A stretch of DNA of 11,063 nt from Campylobacteraceae bacterium (GTDB lineage: Bacteria > Campylobacterota > Campylobacteria > Campylobacterales > Sulfurospirillaceae), in contig JALUMZ010000123.1 in assembly GCA_027055635.1 (NCBI GenBank), positions 1-11,063 of the forward strand, given 5' to 3'. Below are positions 1 to 6,827 of the stretch, in pieces; positions within the stretch are counted from its first letter, which is position 1; every line of letters starts with the position of its first letter. Below the pieces are notes generated by a model. It had not been told where the DNA came from. It saw only the letters and a program-made list of their open reading frames with translations, and ran no database searches. The position numbers and the translations under genes were made by a program.

Positions 1-1184
1 AAATCATTCAAGAAAAAACACAAGAGGTGCAAGAACAAAAAGATATTTACGAAAATTTATATCAAAAATCAACAGATGGGATACTATTGATAGAAAATGG
101 GAAATTTATAAATTGTAATGAATCCATAGTAAAGATGCTTCAATATAGCAGTAAAGATGAGCTTTTAAATATACATCCTTCTAAATTAAGCCCACAATAT
201 CAACCAGATGGAAGGGAGTCATTTAAAAAAGCAAATGAGATGATGCAAATAGCACTAAATACAGGCTCTCATGCTTTTGAGTGGATGCACACAAGAGCAA
301 CAGGAGAAAATTTTTGGGCAGAAATAGTTCTAACAAAAATAACACAAAACAATAAAGATATTTTACATGTAGTCTGGAGAGATATTGATGCAAGAAAAGA
401 GGCAGAGCACCAGCTAGAACAATTAACCAAAACCCTTCAACAAAAAGTTGATGAAGAGGTGAAAAAAAGCCGTCAAAAAGATCAAGCTATGCTTCAACAG
501 ACAAAATTAGCCCAAATGGGGGAGATGATAAGTATGATAGCACATCAATGGAGACAGCCTCTTACTGCCATATCAGCAATCTCAAATGATTTAACTATGA
601 AAATAATGTTAAATAAATATGATAAAGATTATTTCAACCAAAAATTAAAAAATTTGGCAAATTTATCTCAGCACCTAAGTAAAACGATAGATGATTTTAG
701 AAGTTTTCATAAAAAGGATAAGCAGAAGACAGAGATATTGTATTCAAATGTAGTTAATAATGCACTAAATATAGTATCTGTTTCTATAAAAAATAAAAAT
801 ATAGAGTTGATTACTGATTTTAATTGCCATAAAAGGGTTAATACATATCCAAATGAGTTACAACAAGTTATCTTAAATCTTATCAAAAATGCAGAAGATA
901 TATTGTTGGAAAACAAGACAGAAAAGCCATATATTCATATAAAAACTTATGATGATGATAGCTATTCATATCTTGAAGTGAGTGATAATGGTGGAGGGAT
1001 AAAAGAGGATATAATGGATAAAATATTTGAACCGTACTTTTCAACAAAAACAAAAAAAGATGGTACAGGCCTGGGGCTTTACATGTCTAAAACTATCATA
1101 GAAGAGCATTGTGGCGGTAAACTGACCGCATATAATAGTGAAGATGGTGCTGTATTTAGAATAGTATCTGATCTTACGCACTAA
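1..1184 (+). CDS. PAS-domain sensor histidine kinase, 5' partial
   Basis: This is the C-terminal part of a two-component sensor kinase that would autophosphorylate on histidine and pass the phosphate to a response regulator not present here. The frame is open to the window edge (it reads IIQEKTQEV before the GTG at 27), so that GTG is probably internal and the true start lies upstream. Numbering from that GTG, a PAS sensor domain spans about 5-125, followed by a coiled-coil linker (about 125-160). The HisKA H-box has phospho-acceptor H173 in HQWRQPL. The ATPase domain has the N-box NELQQVILNLIKNAE (276-290), DNGGGI (320-325), FEPYFST (334-340) and GTGLGLYMSK (346-355). No membrane segment is visible in this part. 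The protein ends GAVFRIVSDLTH. The last residues and the stop codon lie inside the left arm of a 38-nt inverted repeat, so the natural C-terminus may have been replaced. The input signal is unknown. Confidence 0.93.
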   Translation, partial: IIQEKTQEVQEQKDIYENLYQKSTDGILLIENGKFINCNESIVKMLQYSSKDELLNIHPSKLSPQYQPDGRESFKKANEMMQIALNTGSHAFEWMHTRATGENFWAEIVLTKITQNNKDILHVVWRDIDARKEAEHQLEQLTKTLQQKVDEEVKKSRQKDQAMLQQTKLAQMGEMISMIAHQWRQPLTAISAISNDLTMKIMLNKYDKDYFNQKLKNLANLSQHLSKTIDDFRSFHKKDKQKTEILYSNVVNNALNIVSVSIKNKNIELITDFNCHKRVNTYPNELQQVILNLIKNAEDILLENKTEKPYIHIKTYDDDSYSYLEVSDNGGGIKEDIMDKIFEPYFSTKTKKDGTGLGLYMSKTIIEEHCGGKLTAYNSEDGAVFRIVSDLTH

Positions 1185-1197
1185 ACACATATCTGAG
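1160..1197 (+). repeat. Left 38-nt inverted-repeat arm
   Basis: This arm is complementary to 1402-1439 except at 1164 and 1172. It contains the kinase codons for the terminal SDLTH and its TAA stop (1182-1184). Outside the arm the pairing breaks down, apart from a short weak match about 5 bases further out. Confidence 0.85.
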
Positions 1198-1225
1198 TGG
1201 TATAAGTTGCTTATAAGTGCTAGGC

Positions 1226-1264
1226 AGTAAGATGCAGGAGCTACTAGTAGCTTCAAATCTTACT
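1226..1264 (+). other. Strong internal hairpin of the element
   Basis: The outer 8-bp stem is AGTAAGAT (1226-1233) paired with ATCTTACT (1257-1264). It encloses a perfect 14-nt palindrome, AGCTACTAGTAGCT (1239-1252). No T-run follows, so it is not a typical intrinsic terminator. It could act as an RNA fold or as a cruciform-forming DNA site. Confidence 0.6.
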
Positions 1265-1401
1265 AACGACGCAATTGTGAGCAAATTATACCACCCTTTG
1301 GGCAAAAAGATAAAGTATCATCCCACTTCGTTAGATTTTTTTACCTTAGCTTTAGCTAGGCTTTCAAAAATCTGCCTCGCATATGACATTTTCTCTTTTT
1401 G

Positions 1402-1439
1402 CTCAGATATGTGTTTAGTGCGTAAGGTCAGATAGTATT
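1402..1439 (-). repeat. Right 38-nt inverted-repeat arm
   Basis: This is the reverse complement of 1160-1197 with two mismatches. Read on the minus strand it also encodes SDLTH followed by TAA (stop at 1415-1417), the same peptide end as the kinase on the other strand. Confidence 0.85.
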
Positions 1440-1640
1440 AAGGATAACAAAAGAATAGTAAAAATTTTTCGGTTTTGTTCTGCGGTGAGTTTTAAGGCAT
1501 GTGATTACCTTGCTAATTTGGCACTTATGAGACTATATAGACTTTGAGCCTTTGCATCTTTTAAATTATTGTGCGGTGGTTTTGCAGTATATGGGATTGG
1601 TAATTGTTTACACTTTTTTGATAGAATTTTGCAAGAACTC
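1415..1640 (-). pseudogene. Possible decayed minus-strand reading frame
   Basis: On the minus strand one frame stays open from the stop at 1640 to a stop at 1415-1417, with a single internal TAA at 1505-1507. The 44 codons before that stop include QLPIPYTAKPPHNNLKD. After it come 29 codons including LKLTAEQNRKIF and a hydrophobic LLLSLI, ending in SDLTH inside the right inverted-repeat arm. There is no good start codon and I recognise no family. It may be the remnant of a gene cut by the element, or chance in AT-rich DNA. The rest of the spacer 1440-1649 shows nothing else beyond a possible promoter. Confidence 0.2.
1622..1627 (+). promoter_or_regulatory. Possible -10 box for the 1656 operon
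   Basis: TAGAAT lies 28 bases before the preferred ATG at 1656 and follows a T-rich stretch (TTTACACTTTTTT). That suits sigma-70 promoters of Campylobacterota, which rely on a -10 box and T-rich upstream DNA rather than a conserved -35 box. It is the best candidate in the spacer, but weak. Confidence 0.35.
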
Positions 1641-1655
1641 TAATAAAGGATGGAA

Positions 1656-1982
1656 ATGATAAAATCTGCAATTTTGAGGCAATTAGGTTATGGTGTCAGT
1701 GAAAATTCATTGGCTCAGGTTCAAAAAGCTATAGACAACACAAAAGAGTTTGATTATGTACAAAAACATTTGATAGCTCTACACGATACTCTCAAAACCC
1801 GCCTTTCATTTGTAGCACTCTCAAGCTCCAAAGACTATTTTAAGATAAAAAATGAAGCCAAAGGTGAAGAGATGATCAAAAATACAAATGAATTGATACA
1901 GAACTGGTCCAAAAAATATAAAATTGAGCTAGAAAAAGTGCCAAATAAAGAGACTTACTACATCTTGGGAAAAAGTGCTTGA
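1656..1982 (+). CDS. Small conserved-looking protein of unknown function
   Basis: I do not recognise this protein. It has 108 residues from the preferred ATG at 1656, which has AGGA at 1647-1650 five bases upstream. The earlier ATG at 1650 overlaps that ribosome-binding site and is less likely. The product is polar, rich in lysine and glutamate, and looks mostly helical. It has no signal peptide, membrane segment, cysteines or obvious nucleotide-binding motif, so a cytoplasmic location is likely. It opens a tight operon: its TGA overlaps the TTG start of the next gene by four bases, suggesting translational coupling with the flavin-binding protein. Normal base composition and this coupling argue that it is a real gene. 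Its function cannot be inferred from the sequence. Confidence 0.75.
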   Translation: MIKSAILRQLGYGVSENSLAQVQKAIDNTKEFDYVQKHLIALHDTLKTRLSFVALSSSKDYFKIKNEAKGEEMIKNTNELIQNWSKKYKIELEKVPNKETYYILGKSA

Positions 1983-2575
1983 AAAGTATATTTGAGATTA
2001 AAGACCAAGAGATTATATATGAAGTTTTAGATAGAGCTGATTATGGTACACTGGCTATTTGCAAAGAGGGTGTGCCATACAGCTTGCCACTTAATTTTGT
2101 ACGGATTGATAAAAACTTATATTTTCATGGTTCAAAAAATGGTAAAAAGATGAATATCCTAAGAGAGAACTCTTTAGCATCTTTTAGTGTAGTAGAATCG
2201 TACTCTATAATCTCCTCATATTTTAGCTCAAACGAAAATCTAGCCTGCCCCGCAACACACTTTTTTAAGTCAATTATCATTGATGGAAAAATAGAGTTTA
2301 TTAAAAATTTTGATGAAAAAACCCAAGCCTTAAAAGCTTTGATGACTAAGCTTCAAAAAGAGGGTGGATATAAAGCTCTTGAAGATAAGGTTTATAAAAA
2401 TATAATAGATGCAACTACTATATATAAATTAAAGATGGAAAACATAGGTGCAAAATTTAAATTCGGACAACATTTAACCCAAGAGCGATGGAATATGATC
2501 ATAGAGCATTTGCAAAAAAGAGGTGATGAAAAAGATATAGCAACAATAAAATTGATGAGAAGTTTCAGACCCTGA
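1979..2575 (+). CDS. NimA-like / pyridoxamine 5'-phosphate oxidase family FMN-binding protein
   Basis: This 198-residue protein resembles the flavin-binding split-barrel family that includes NimA nitroreductases and pyridoxamine-phosphate-oxidase-like proteins. The visible signature is the N-terminal half-barrel: DYGTLAICKEGVPYSLPLNF (21-40), then LYFHGSKNGKKMNIL (47-61) with a histidine (H50) where NimA-type proteins carry a conserved residue near the flavin, then ASFSVV (67-72). Family members bind FMN or heme and reduce small substrates or detoxify; the substrate here is unknown. It has no signal peptide and is probably a cytoplasmic dimer. The start is TTG at 1979, overlapping the previous stop as TTGA; no better in-frame start lies nearby. 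The next gene begins three bases after its stop. Family assignment is fairly safe, but a specific enzymatic role is not. Confidence 0.8.
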   Translation: MKSIFEIKDQEIIYEVLDRADYGTLAICKEGVPYSLPLNFVRIDKNLYFHGSKNGKKMNILRENSLASFSVVESYSIISSYFSSNENLACPATHFFKSIIIDGKIEFIKNFDEKTQALKALMTKLQKEGGYKALEDKVYKNIIDATTIYKLKMENIGAKFKFGQHLTQERWNMIIEHLQKRGDEKDIATIKLMRSFRP

Positions 2576-2578
2576 CAG

Positions 2579-3256
2579 ATGCATAAGTCCTTAAAAAATC
2601 TGTTTATTATAGGTGATGTTCATGGCTGTTATCACACTCTTTTGAAGCTTATAAAAAAACTTCCAAAAAATGCAAAACTTGTGTTTGTGGGTGATTTGTG
2701 TGATAAAGGTAATTTTTCAAAAGAGGTGATAGAGTTTGTTATAAAAAACAACCATCTTTGTGTAAAAGGAAACCATGAATATTTCTTACAAAAATACTTA
2801 AAAAAAGCTATCATAAATAAAGACCTATCCAATAGATGGGCGACTAACAAAAGTTGGGGTGGAAAAGAGAGTATAAAAAACTATCTTTTAGACGACACTT
2901 ACATGGAGAAACATCTAGATTGGATTAGTAATTTGCCTCTATATCTTGAAATTGATAGATATTTTATAAGTCATGGTTTTGGACTACCATACTACAAGAG
3001 AAGAGATGATAAAAAATCCCACGCACTTTTTATAAACAGGATAGATGATACAACATACATCAAAGATTGGGAAGATTTCAAAAACTATAAAATTATCAAC
3101 ATCTTTGGGCATTGTAATTTTAGTGAAGTCTTAAGAGGAAAGAATTATATCTGCATAGATACGGGATGCTGTTATGGTAATAAACTAACAGCCCTAAACC
3201 TTAAAACACTAGAGATTATAGAGCAAAAAACTGACAAAAGGGATATCACCCCATAG
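2579..3256 (+). CDS. Calcineurin-like metallophosphoesterase, Ser/Thr protein phosphatase type
   Basis: This 225-residue enzyme of the PPP-type metallophosphoesterase family would hydrolyse phosphate esters at a two-metal centre. The signature blocks are in order: GDVHG (12-16; D13, H15), GDLCDKG (38-44; D39, D42), GNHE (64-67; N65, H66), H132 in SHG and H178 in GHCN. These match the metal ligands and catalytic His of PrpA/PrpE-like bacterial phosphatases and of ApaH. The second block has lysine where GDxxDRG normally has arginine, a conservative change. Substrates could be phosphoproteins or dinucleoside polyphosphates; the sequence does not decide. It has no signal peptide and is probably cytosolic. 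The gene ends a three-gene operon, and its last 11 bases overlap the end of the convergent MscS gene. Confidence 0.88.
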   Translation: MHKSLKNLFIIGDVHGCYHTLLKLIKKLPKNAKLVFVGDLCDKGNFSKEVIEFVIKNNHLCVKGNHEYFLQKYLKKAIINKDLSNRWATNKSWGGKESIKNYLLDDTYMEKHLDWISNLPLYLEIDRYFISHGFGLPYYKRRDDKKSHALFINRIDDTTYIKDWEDFKNYKIINIFGHCNFSEVLRGKNYICIDTGCCYGNKLTALNLKTLEIIEQKTDKRDITP

Positions 3257-4334
3257 TGGTCTCATGCTTGGGCAAACTCTCTACATATATTGATTGGCTT
3301 GGAAATGCAAAGCTTGCGCCGTTTTTCTCTATGATCTCCATGATTTTAAAATTTACATCTTCTTTTACTTCTAAAAATTTACCCCAATTTGTTGTGGCGG
3401 TAAAAAAGTAGCAAAATATCCCAAGAGCACTATCTCCAAACTCATCAAAGCGAATCATAATAGTATCTTTATGAATGTCCGGATGATTTTTTAGCATCGT
3501 TTTTAAGTCTTTAAGTATATTTTGCATCTGTTTTTTTGTGGTGCCATAAGTCAAGCCAAGTCTTGTTTTTATCCTTCTTTTTCCCATCTGTGACCAGTTT
3601 GTGATAGGGGAATTTGCTATCGTGGCATTTGGTACACTTATGAGTGCTTGTGTAAATGCTCTGATTCTTGTGGAGCGGATACCTATGCCCTCAACTGTTC
3701 CCTCTACATCTGGAGTCTGAATCCAATCTCCTAGCTTAAACGGGCGGTCTGTGAAGATAACAAGTGAACCAAAAAGATTTGCTGCCGTATCTTTGGCAGC
3801 GAGTGCAAATGCCATACCAACCAAACCCAAAGAGGCGAGAAAAGCACTTACATTTATACCCCAGCCTTGCAATATACTCATAATTCCGATGATAATGGTT
3901 ATGATTCTAAGAGTCTTGATAGTAAAGTTTTCTATATCTGCACTCAACTTTTTGCCAAATTTTGAGTAAAACTTATCAAATATATAAGCAAATTTATCTA
4001 TAAGCCTATATACAAGCCAAAATATTAAAAAAGTAGCAAAAGACTCTATAAGCTTGTTTAAAAATATATCTAGTTTTGATAGACCAAGCCACTCTTTGGA
4101 AAAGTAAAATCCAATCAAAATAATAGAAAATTTCAGAGGTAGCTCAGCAGTTACAAGAAGCTGATCGTCAAATTCTGATTTCGTTTTGGATGTAAGCTTT
4201 CTTAATACCTTTAGAAGTATTTTGCTAGCAAGATTACTTACAACCAATGCAATTACAAATATCGTTATGGCAATGGCAATATCTTGAATAGTGACGCCAG
4301 AAAGCTTATAATTTAATATCTCATCTATATTCAT
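3246..4334 (-). CDS. Small-conductance mechanosensitive channel, MscS family
   Basis: This 362-residue inner-membrane channel would open under membrane tension and release solutes on hypo-osmotic shock. Hydrophobic segments lie near 18-36, 66-79, 97-113, 141-157 and 161-180. The last one runs into the pore-lining region, NVSAFLASLGLVGMAFALAAKD (161-182), rich in Gly and Ala as in MscS. It is followed by the beta domain with RPFKLGDWI (197-205) and SVPNATIANSPITNWS (233-248). The C-terminal alpha/beta vestibule follows (about 255-350). It has more predicted membrane segments than the three of E. coli MscS, so it is an extended family member. The ATG at 4334 has GGAG seven bases upstream. It is transcribed alone, divergent from the TauE/SafE gene and convergent with the phosphoesterase. 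Confidence 0.92.
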   Translation of the reverse strand: MNIDEILNYKLSGVTIQDIAIAITIFVIALVVSNLASKILLKVLRKLTSKTKSEFDDQLLVTAELPLKFSIILIGFYFSKEWLGLSKLDIFLNKLIESFATFLIFWLVYRLIDKFAYIFDKFYSKFGKKLSADIENFTIKTLRIITIIIGIMSILQGWGINVSAFLASLGLVGMAFALAAKDTAANLFGSLVIFTDRPFKLGDWIQTPDVEGTVEGIGIRSTRIRAFTQALISVPNATIANSPITNWSQMGKRRIKTRLGLTYGTTKKQMQNILKDLKTMLKNHPDIHKDTIMIRFDEFGDSALGIFCYFFTATTNWGKFLEVKEDVNFKIMEIIEKNGASFAFPSQSIYVESLPKHETTMG

Positions 4335-4383
4335 TTTATATCTCCATTTTTGCTCGACTAAGAGATTTTAACATATTATCGGA

Positions 4384-4389
4384 TATAAT
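4384..4389 (+). promoter_or_regulatory. -10 box for the TauE/SafE operon
   Basis: A perfect TATAAT lies 21 bases before the TTG start at 4411, in the 76-bp divergent spacer between the channel gene and this operon. No -35 match lies 17 bases upstream, as is common in Campylobacterota. The implied leader is only about 15 nt and contains the GGGG ribosome-binding site at 4401-4404. Confidence 0.55.
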
Positions 4390-4410
4390 TTCATAAAAAA
4401 GGGGAAAAGA

Positions 4411-5166
4411 TTGAGTATTTGGCTTGTTGTTACTATAGGGATTATTTTATTTGCATGTAGCACTATACAAGGCATAGTAGGTTTTGCTTTTAATATCTTT
4501 GCTATTCCTCTTTTGATATGGAGTGGACTAGGGTTAAGCGAAGCTATATCTTTGACTACTATTCCTATCTTTTTTCAATCATTCACATCTACCTATAAAC
4601 TAAGAGAACATGTATTGTGGAGAGAAGTTATGCTTGCTACTATCTATAGATATGTCGGTATTCCTATAGGAATTTTTTTACTGATCTATGTGACAGCATT
4701 TGATAAAAGCGCTGTCAAGCAGGTAGTTGGAGTTGCTATACTTTTAGTAGTTTTATCCCAACTCTATCTTAAGATAGAACCAAAAGAGAGAGTAAGTTCA
4801 CTTTGGACTTTTATAGCTTTTTTCAGTAGTGGTTTAACTCTAGGACTTATATCTATGGGTGGACCGCCTGCTATCATTTGGGTGATGGCTCAAAAATGGA
4901 GTGCAATCACAACAAGAGCTTTTCTCTCTGCTATCTTCTTTCTTGCATCACCTTTGCAGGTTATATTGTTGTACTATAATTTTGGTGATAAATTGCTAAA
5001 TTTCTTTTTATTGGGTCTAGCCTTTTCACCACTTGTGATTATAGGCACGCTTTGGGGCGTAAAAATAGGGGCATATTTAGATAGAGAGAGACTTAGAAAA
5101 ATCATACTTTTTTTACTGTTCATTACATCTGTAGTGTCTATAGTTTCACCATATTTGAGGAGTTAA
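4411..5166 (+). CDS. TauE/SafE family membrane transporter
   Basis: This 251-residue polytopic inner-membrane protein belongs to the TauE/SafE (formerly DUF81) family, whose members export sulfite, sulfoacetate or related organic anions. It shows the two-fold repeat typical of the family. The first half has GIVGFAFNIFAIPLL (21-35) and the second has GLTLGLISMGGPPAIIWV (141-158), each a glycine-rich loop entering a membrane helix; about eight hydrophobic segments are visible in all. The substrate cannot be read from the sequence. Sulfite or thiosulfate-derived anions would suit a sulfur-oxidising host, but that is inference. TTG at 4411 is chosen because GGGG at 4401-4404 precedes it by six bases. 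The next gene starts one base after its stop. Confidence 0.88.
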   Translation: MSIWLVVTIGIILFACSTIQGIVGFAFNIFAIPLLIWSGLGLSEAISLTTIPIFFQSFTSTYKLREHVLWREVMLATIYRYVGIPIGIFLLIYVTAFDKSAVKQVVGVAILLVVLSQLYLKIEPKERVSSLWTFIAFFSSGLTLGLISMGGPPAIIWVMAQKWSAITTRAFLSAIFFLASPLQVILLYYNFGDKLLNFFLLGLAFSPLVIIGTLWGVKIGAYLDRERLRKIILFLLFITSVVSIVSPYLRS

Positions 5167-5167
5167 T

Positions 5168-5929
5168 ATGCGTTATTTAGTCTCTATTATGCTGTTTGTT
5201 CTCTCCGTTTTTGCAAAGGATATAACGGCAACATACAAAGTGAGTTTTGGAATCTTTGGACAAATAGGCACAGCAAAAACAACTCTACATGTAGAGGATG
5301 GACAATACAAAGTCACAATCGAGGCAAAATCAACAGGTTTTGCAGCATTTATAAGTGGTAATAGAGTTGAATACTATGAGAGCAAAGGTCTCTTAGTAGA
5401 TGGATTTTTAGTACCTGATATATATAAAAAAGTGGTTAAAAAAAGTGTGAGTGCGGGTGAAGATAGAAGAGTTTTAAAGAGGTATATACTAACTTATAAC
5501 TTTAATCATAAAAGCAAAACGGTTATAGCTACGAAAATAAAGATAAAAGGCAAACAAAAAAGTCAAGCTGTAAAAAAGTTAAAATTTTATACAAATAATG
5601 ACATCTTGAGTCTATTTTTTAATTTCAAAAAACTGTTTCCATCTTTGGAGCTAAAAAAAGAGCATACTCTTTATGCCGTAGGTGCTGAAAAGAACACAGG
5701 TAAAATTGAACTTTTTCCTCTGGATAAAAAGGAGTTTTCAAAATTAATAGATATAAAATCTAAAAATCTAAAATTTTTAAAAGTGGTGTTAAAAGATAGG
5801 ATATTTGGAAGTAAAAAAGGTGAGCTCTATCTTGCACTAGATGGTAGTGGCTTCTGTCAAAAAGCTGTCTTAAAAGATGTCATATTTTTTGGCGATATAA
5901 GAGGGGAGAGAATTGAAAAAAATTATTAA
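5168..5929 (+). CDS. Exported DUF3108-like protein
   Basis: This 253-residue protein has a clear signal peptide: MRY, a hydrophobic core (LVSIMLFVLSV) and a probable cleavage site after SVFA at residue 16. The mature part is lysine-rich and predicted mainly beta, opening with TATYKVSFGIFGQIGTAKT. This resembles the start of DUF3108 proteins, periplasmic or outer-membrane-associated beta proteins of unknown function in proteobacteria. No lipobox cysteine, catalytic motif or transmembrane anchor is visible. It sits between two transporter genes: the upstream stop is one base away (GAGG ribosome-binding site at 5157-5160) and its own 3' end overlaps the next gene by 17 bases. That points to one transcript and perhaps an envelope role. 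The DUF3108 call is from overall resemblance. Confidence 0.7.
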   Translation: MRYLVSIMLFVLSVFAKDITATYKVSFGIFGQIGTAKTTLHVEDGQYKVTIEAKSTGFAAFISGNRVEYYESKGLLVDGFLVPDIYKKVVKKSVSAGEDRRVLKRYILTYNFNHKSKTVIATKIKIKGKQKSQAVKKLKFYTNNDILSLFFNFKKLFPSLELKKEHTLYAVGAEKNTGKIELFPLDKKEFSKLIDIKSKNLKFLKVVLKDRIFGSKKGELYLALDGSGFCQKAVLKDVIFFGDIRGERIEKNY

Positions 5930-6800
5930 CAACATAGATAAAGGTGTGCTATATATGCTTTTAGCATCTCTTTTTTTTGCTATAGTTGGAGCTTTTGCGA
6001 AGACTCTCTCACATCAGATGCCATCTGTTGAGGTTGTATTTTTTAGAAATCTTATCAGTCTGATTTTTGTAGTTTCTACTATATATAAGTATCCCATAAA
6101 ACAGAGTGGAGGCAAGCCTTGGCTTCTGTTTTTCAGAGGGCTTATGGGACTTTTAGGAGTGTTGGCATTTTTTTATAATATAGCTCATATCACTCTAGCG
6201 GATGCTATGACTTTTTCAAGGACTTCACCTATATGGACGGCCATATTTGCTTATCTGTTTTTGGGCGAAAAGATGAGTAAAAAAGGGTGGACAGCAGTTT
6301 TTATCGGTTTTTTAGGAATAGTTTTGATTATGAAGCCAAATGGTTTGACCTTCTCAAAAACGGATATCATAGGGGTTTTTAGTGGAATTGCCGCTGCTTT
6401 GGCATATACAAGTGTTAGAGAGCTTAGGAAATATTATGATGCTAGAATTATAGTTATCTCATTTATGATTATGGGCTCACTGTTTCCTGCGCTTTTTATG
6501 TGGATAGCGAACTACTATAGATTGCCGAGTCTAGATTTTATAGCCGCATCTTTTGTATTGCCAAGTGGTATATCATGGTTATATATCGTAGGATTAGGTG
6601 GATTTGCAGCACTTGCTCAAATATATATGACTAAAGCTTATGGAGAGACGAAAGCCGGTATAGTAGGAGCAAGTAGCTATGCTGTGATACTATTTTCTAT
6701 ATTTGTAGGAGTTTGGCTAGGCGACTCTTTACCTGATATGATAGGGTTTTTTGGTATAATCCTAGTAGTATTAGGCGGAGTCTTGGTAGCGATAAAGTAG
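5913..6800 (+). CDS. EamA/DMT-superfamily transporter
   Basis: This 295-residue protein has about ten membrane helices and the two tandem EamA domains (about 12-140 and 152-294) of the drug/metabolite transporter superfamily. These carriers export amino acids, nucleobases and other small metabolites. Visible hallmarks are the first-domain stretch FFRNLISLIF (43-52), ADAMTFSRTSPIWTAIFAYL (96-115) followed by GEKMSKKGW, and the matching second-domain end AYGETKAGIVGASSY (242-256) with GDSLPD. The TTG at 5913 has a strong GAGGGGAG site at 5901-5908 and lies inside the end of the DUF3108-like gene. It is the last gene of its operon; a short hairpin (6813-6826) lies 13 bases after the stop but without a T-run. 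The substrate is unknown. Confidence 0.9.
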   Translation: MKKIINNIDKGVLYMLLASLFFAIVGAFAKTLSHQMPSVEVVFFRNLISLIFVVSTIYKYPIKQSGGKPWLLFFRGLMGLLGVLAFFYNIAHITLADAMTFSRTSPIWTAIFAYLFLGEKMSKKGWTAVFIGFLGIVLIMKPNGLTFSKTDIIGVFSGIAAALAYTSVRELRKYYDARIIVISFMIMGSLFPALFMWIANYYRLPSLDFIAASFVLPSGISWLYIVGLGGFAALAQIYMTKAYGETKAGIVGASSYAVILFSIFVGVWLGDSLPDMIGFFGIILVVLGGVLVAIK

Positions 6801-6812
6801 TTTCAACACTTC

Positions 6813-6826
6813 TAGGCATAAGCCTA
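6813..6826 (+). other. Short hairpin after the EamA gene
   Basis: TAGGC (6813-6817) pairs with GCCTA (6822-6826) across a 4-nt loop. It lies just downstream of the operon end and directly before the 82-bp repeat array. The absence of a following T-run makes it a doubtful terminator. Confidence 0.3.
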
Positions 6827-6827
6827 A

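Larger units (their letters stand above)
1160..1439. mobile_element. MITE-like 280-bp inverted-repeat element
   Basis: The segment is bounded by 38-nt inverted repeats (1160-1197 and 1402-1439) that match at 36 of 38 positions. The interior has no convincing gene but many nested complementary segments: 1197-1205 with 1286-1294 (9 of 9), 1226-1233 with 1257-1264 (8 of 8, around a 14-nt palindrome), 1263-1268 with 1329-1334 (6 of 6), and 1300-1321 with 1383-1404 (18 of 22). Long terminal inverted repeats, short length, no transposase and a palindromic interior fit a non-autonomous miniature element. I see no target-site duplication, so mobility is inferred. The alternatives are an invertible segment or a large structured RNA or terminator serving the kinase gene. 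The element covers the last 25 bases of the kinase gene, including its stop. Confidence 0.5.

Noticed and set aside
1217..1435. Plus-strand 72-codon reading frame inside the inverted-repeat element
   Set aside because: It ends within the right arm, has no ribosome-binding site and no protein-like character. The minus-strand frame 1041-1256 shares SDMCLVRK only because the arms are inverted copies.
1160..1439. Retron or other reverse-transcriptase-associated structured RNA
   Set aside because: The nested repeats recall such RNAs, but no reverse transcriptase gene is present in the window; the adjacent genes are a kinase and an unrelated operon.
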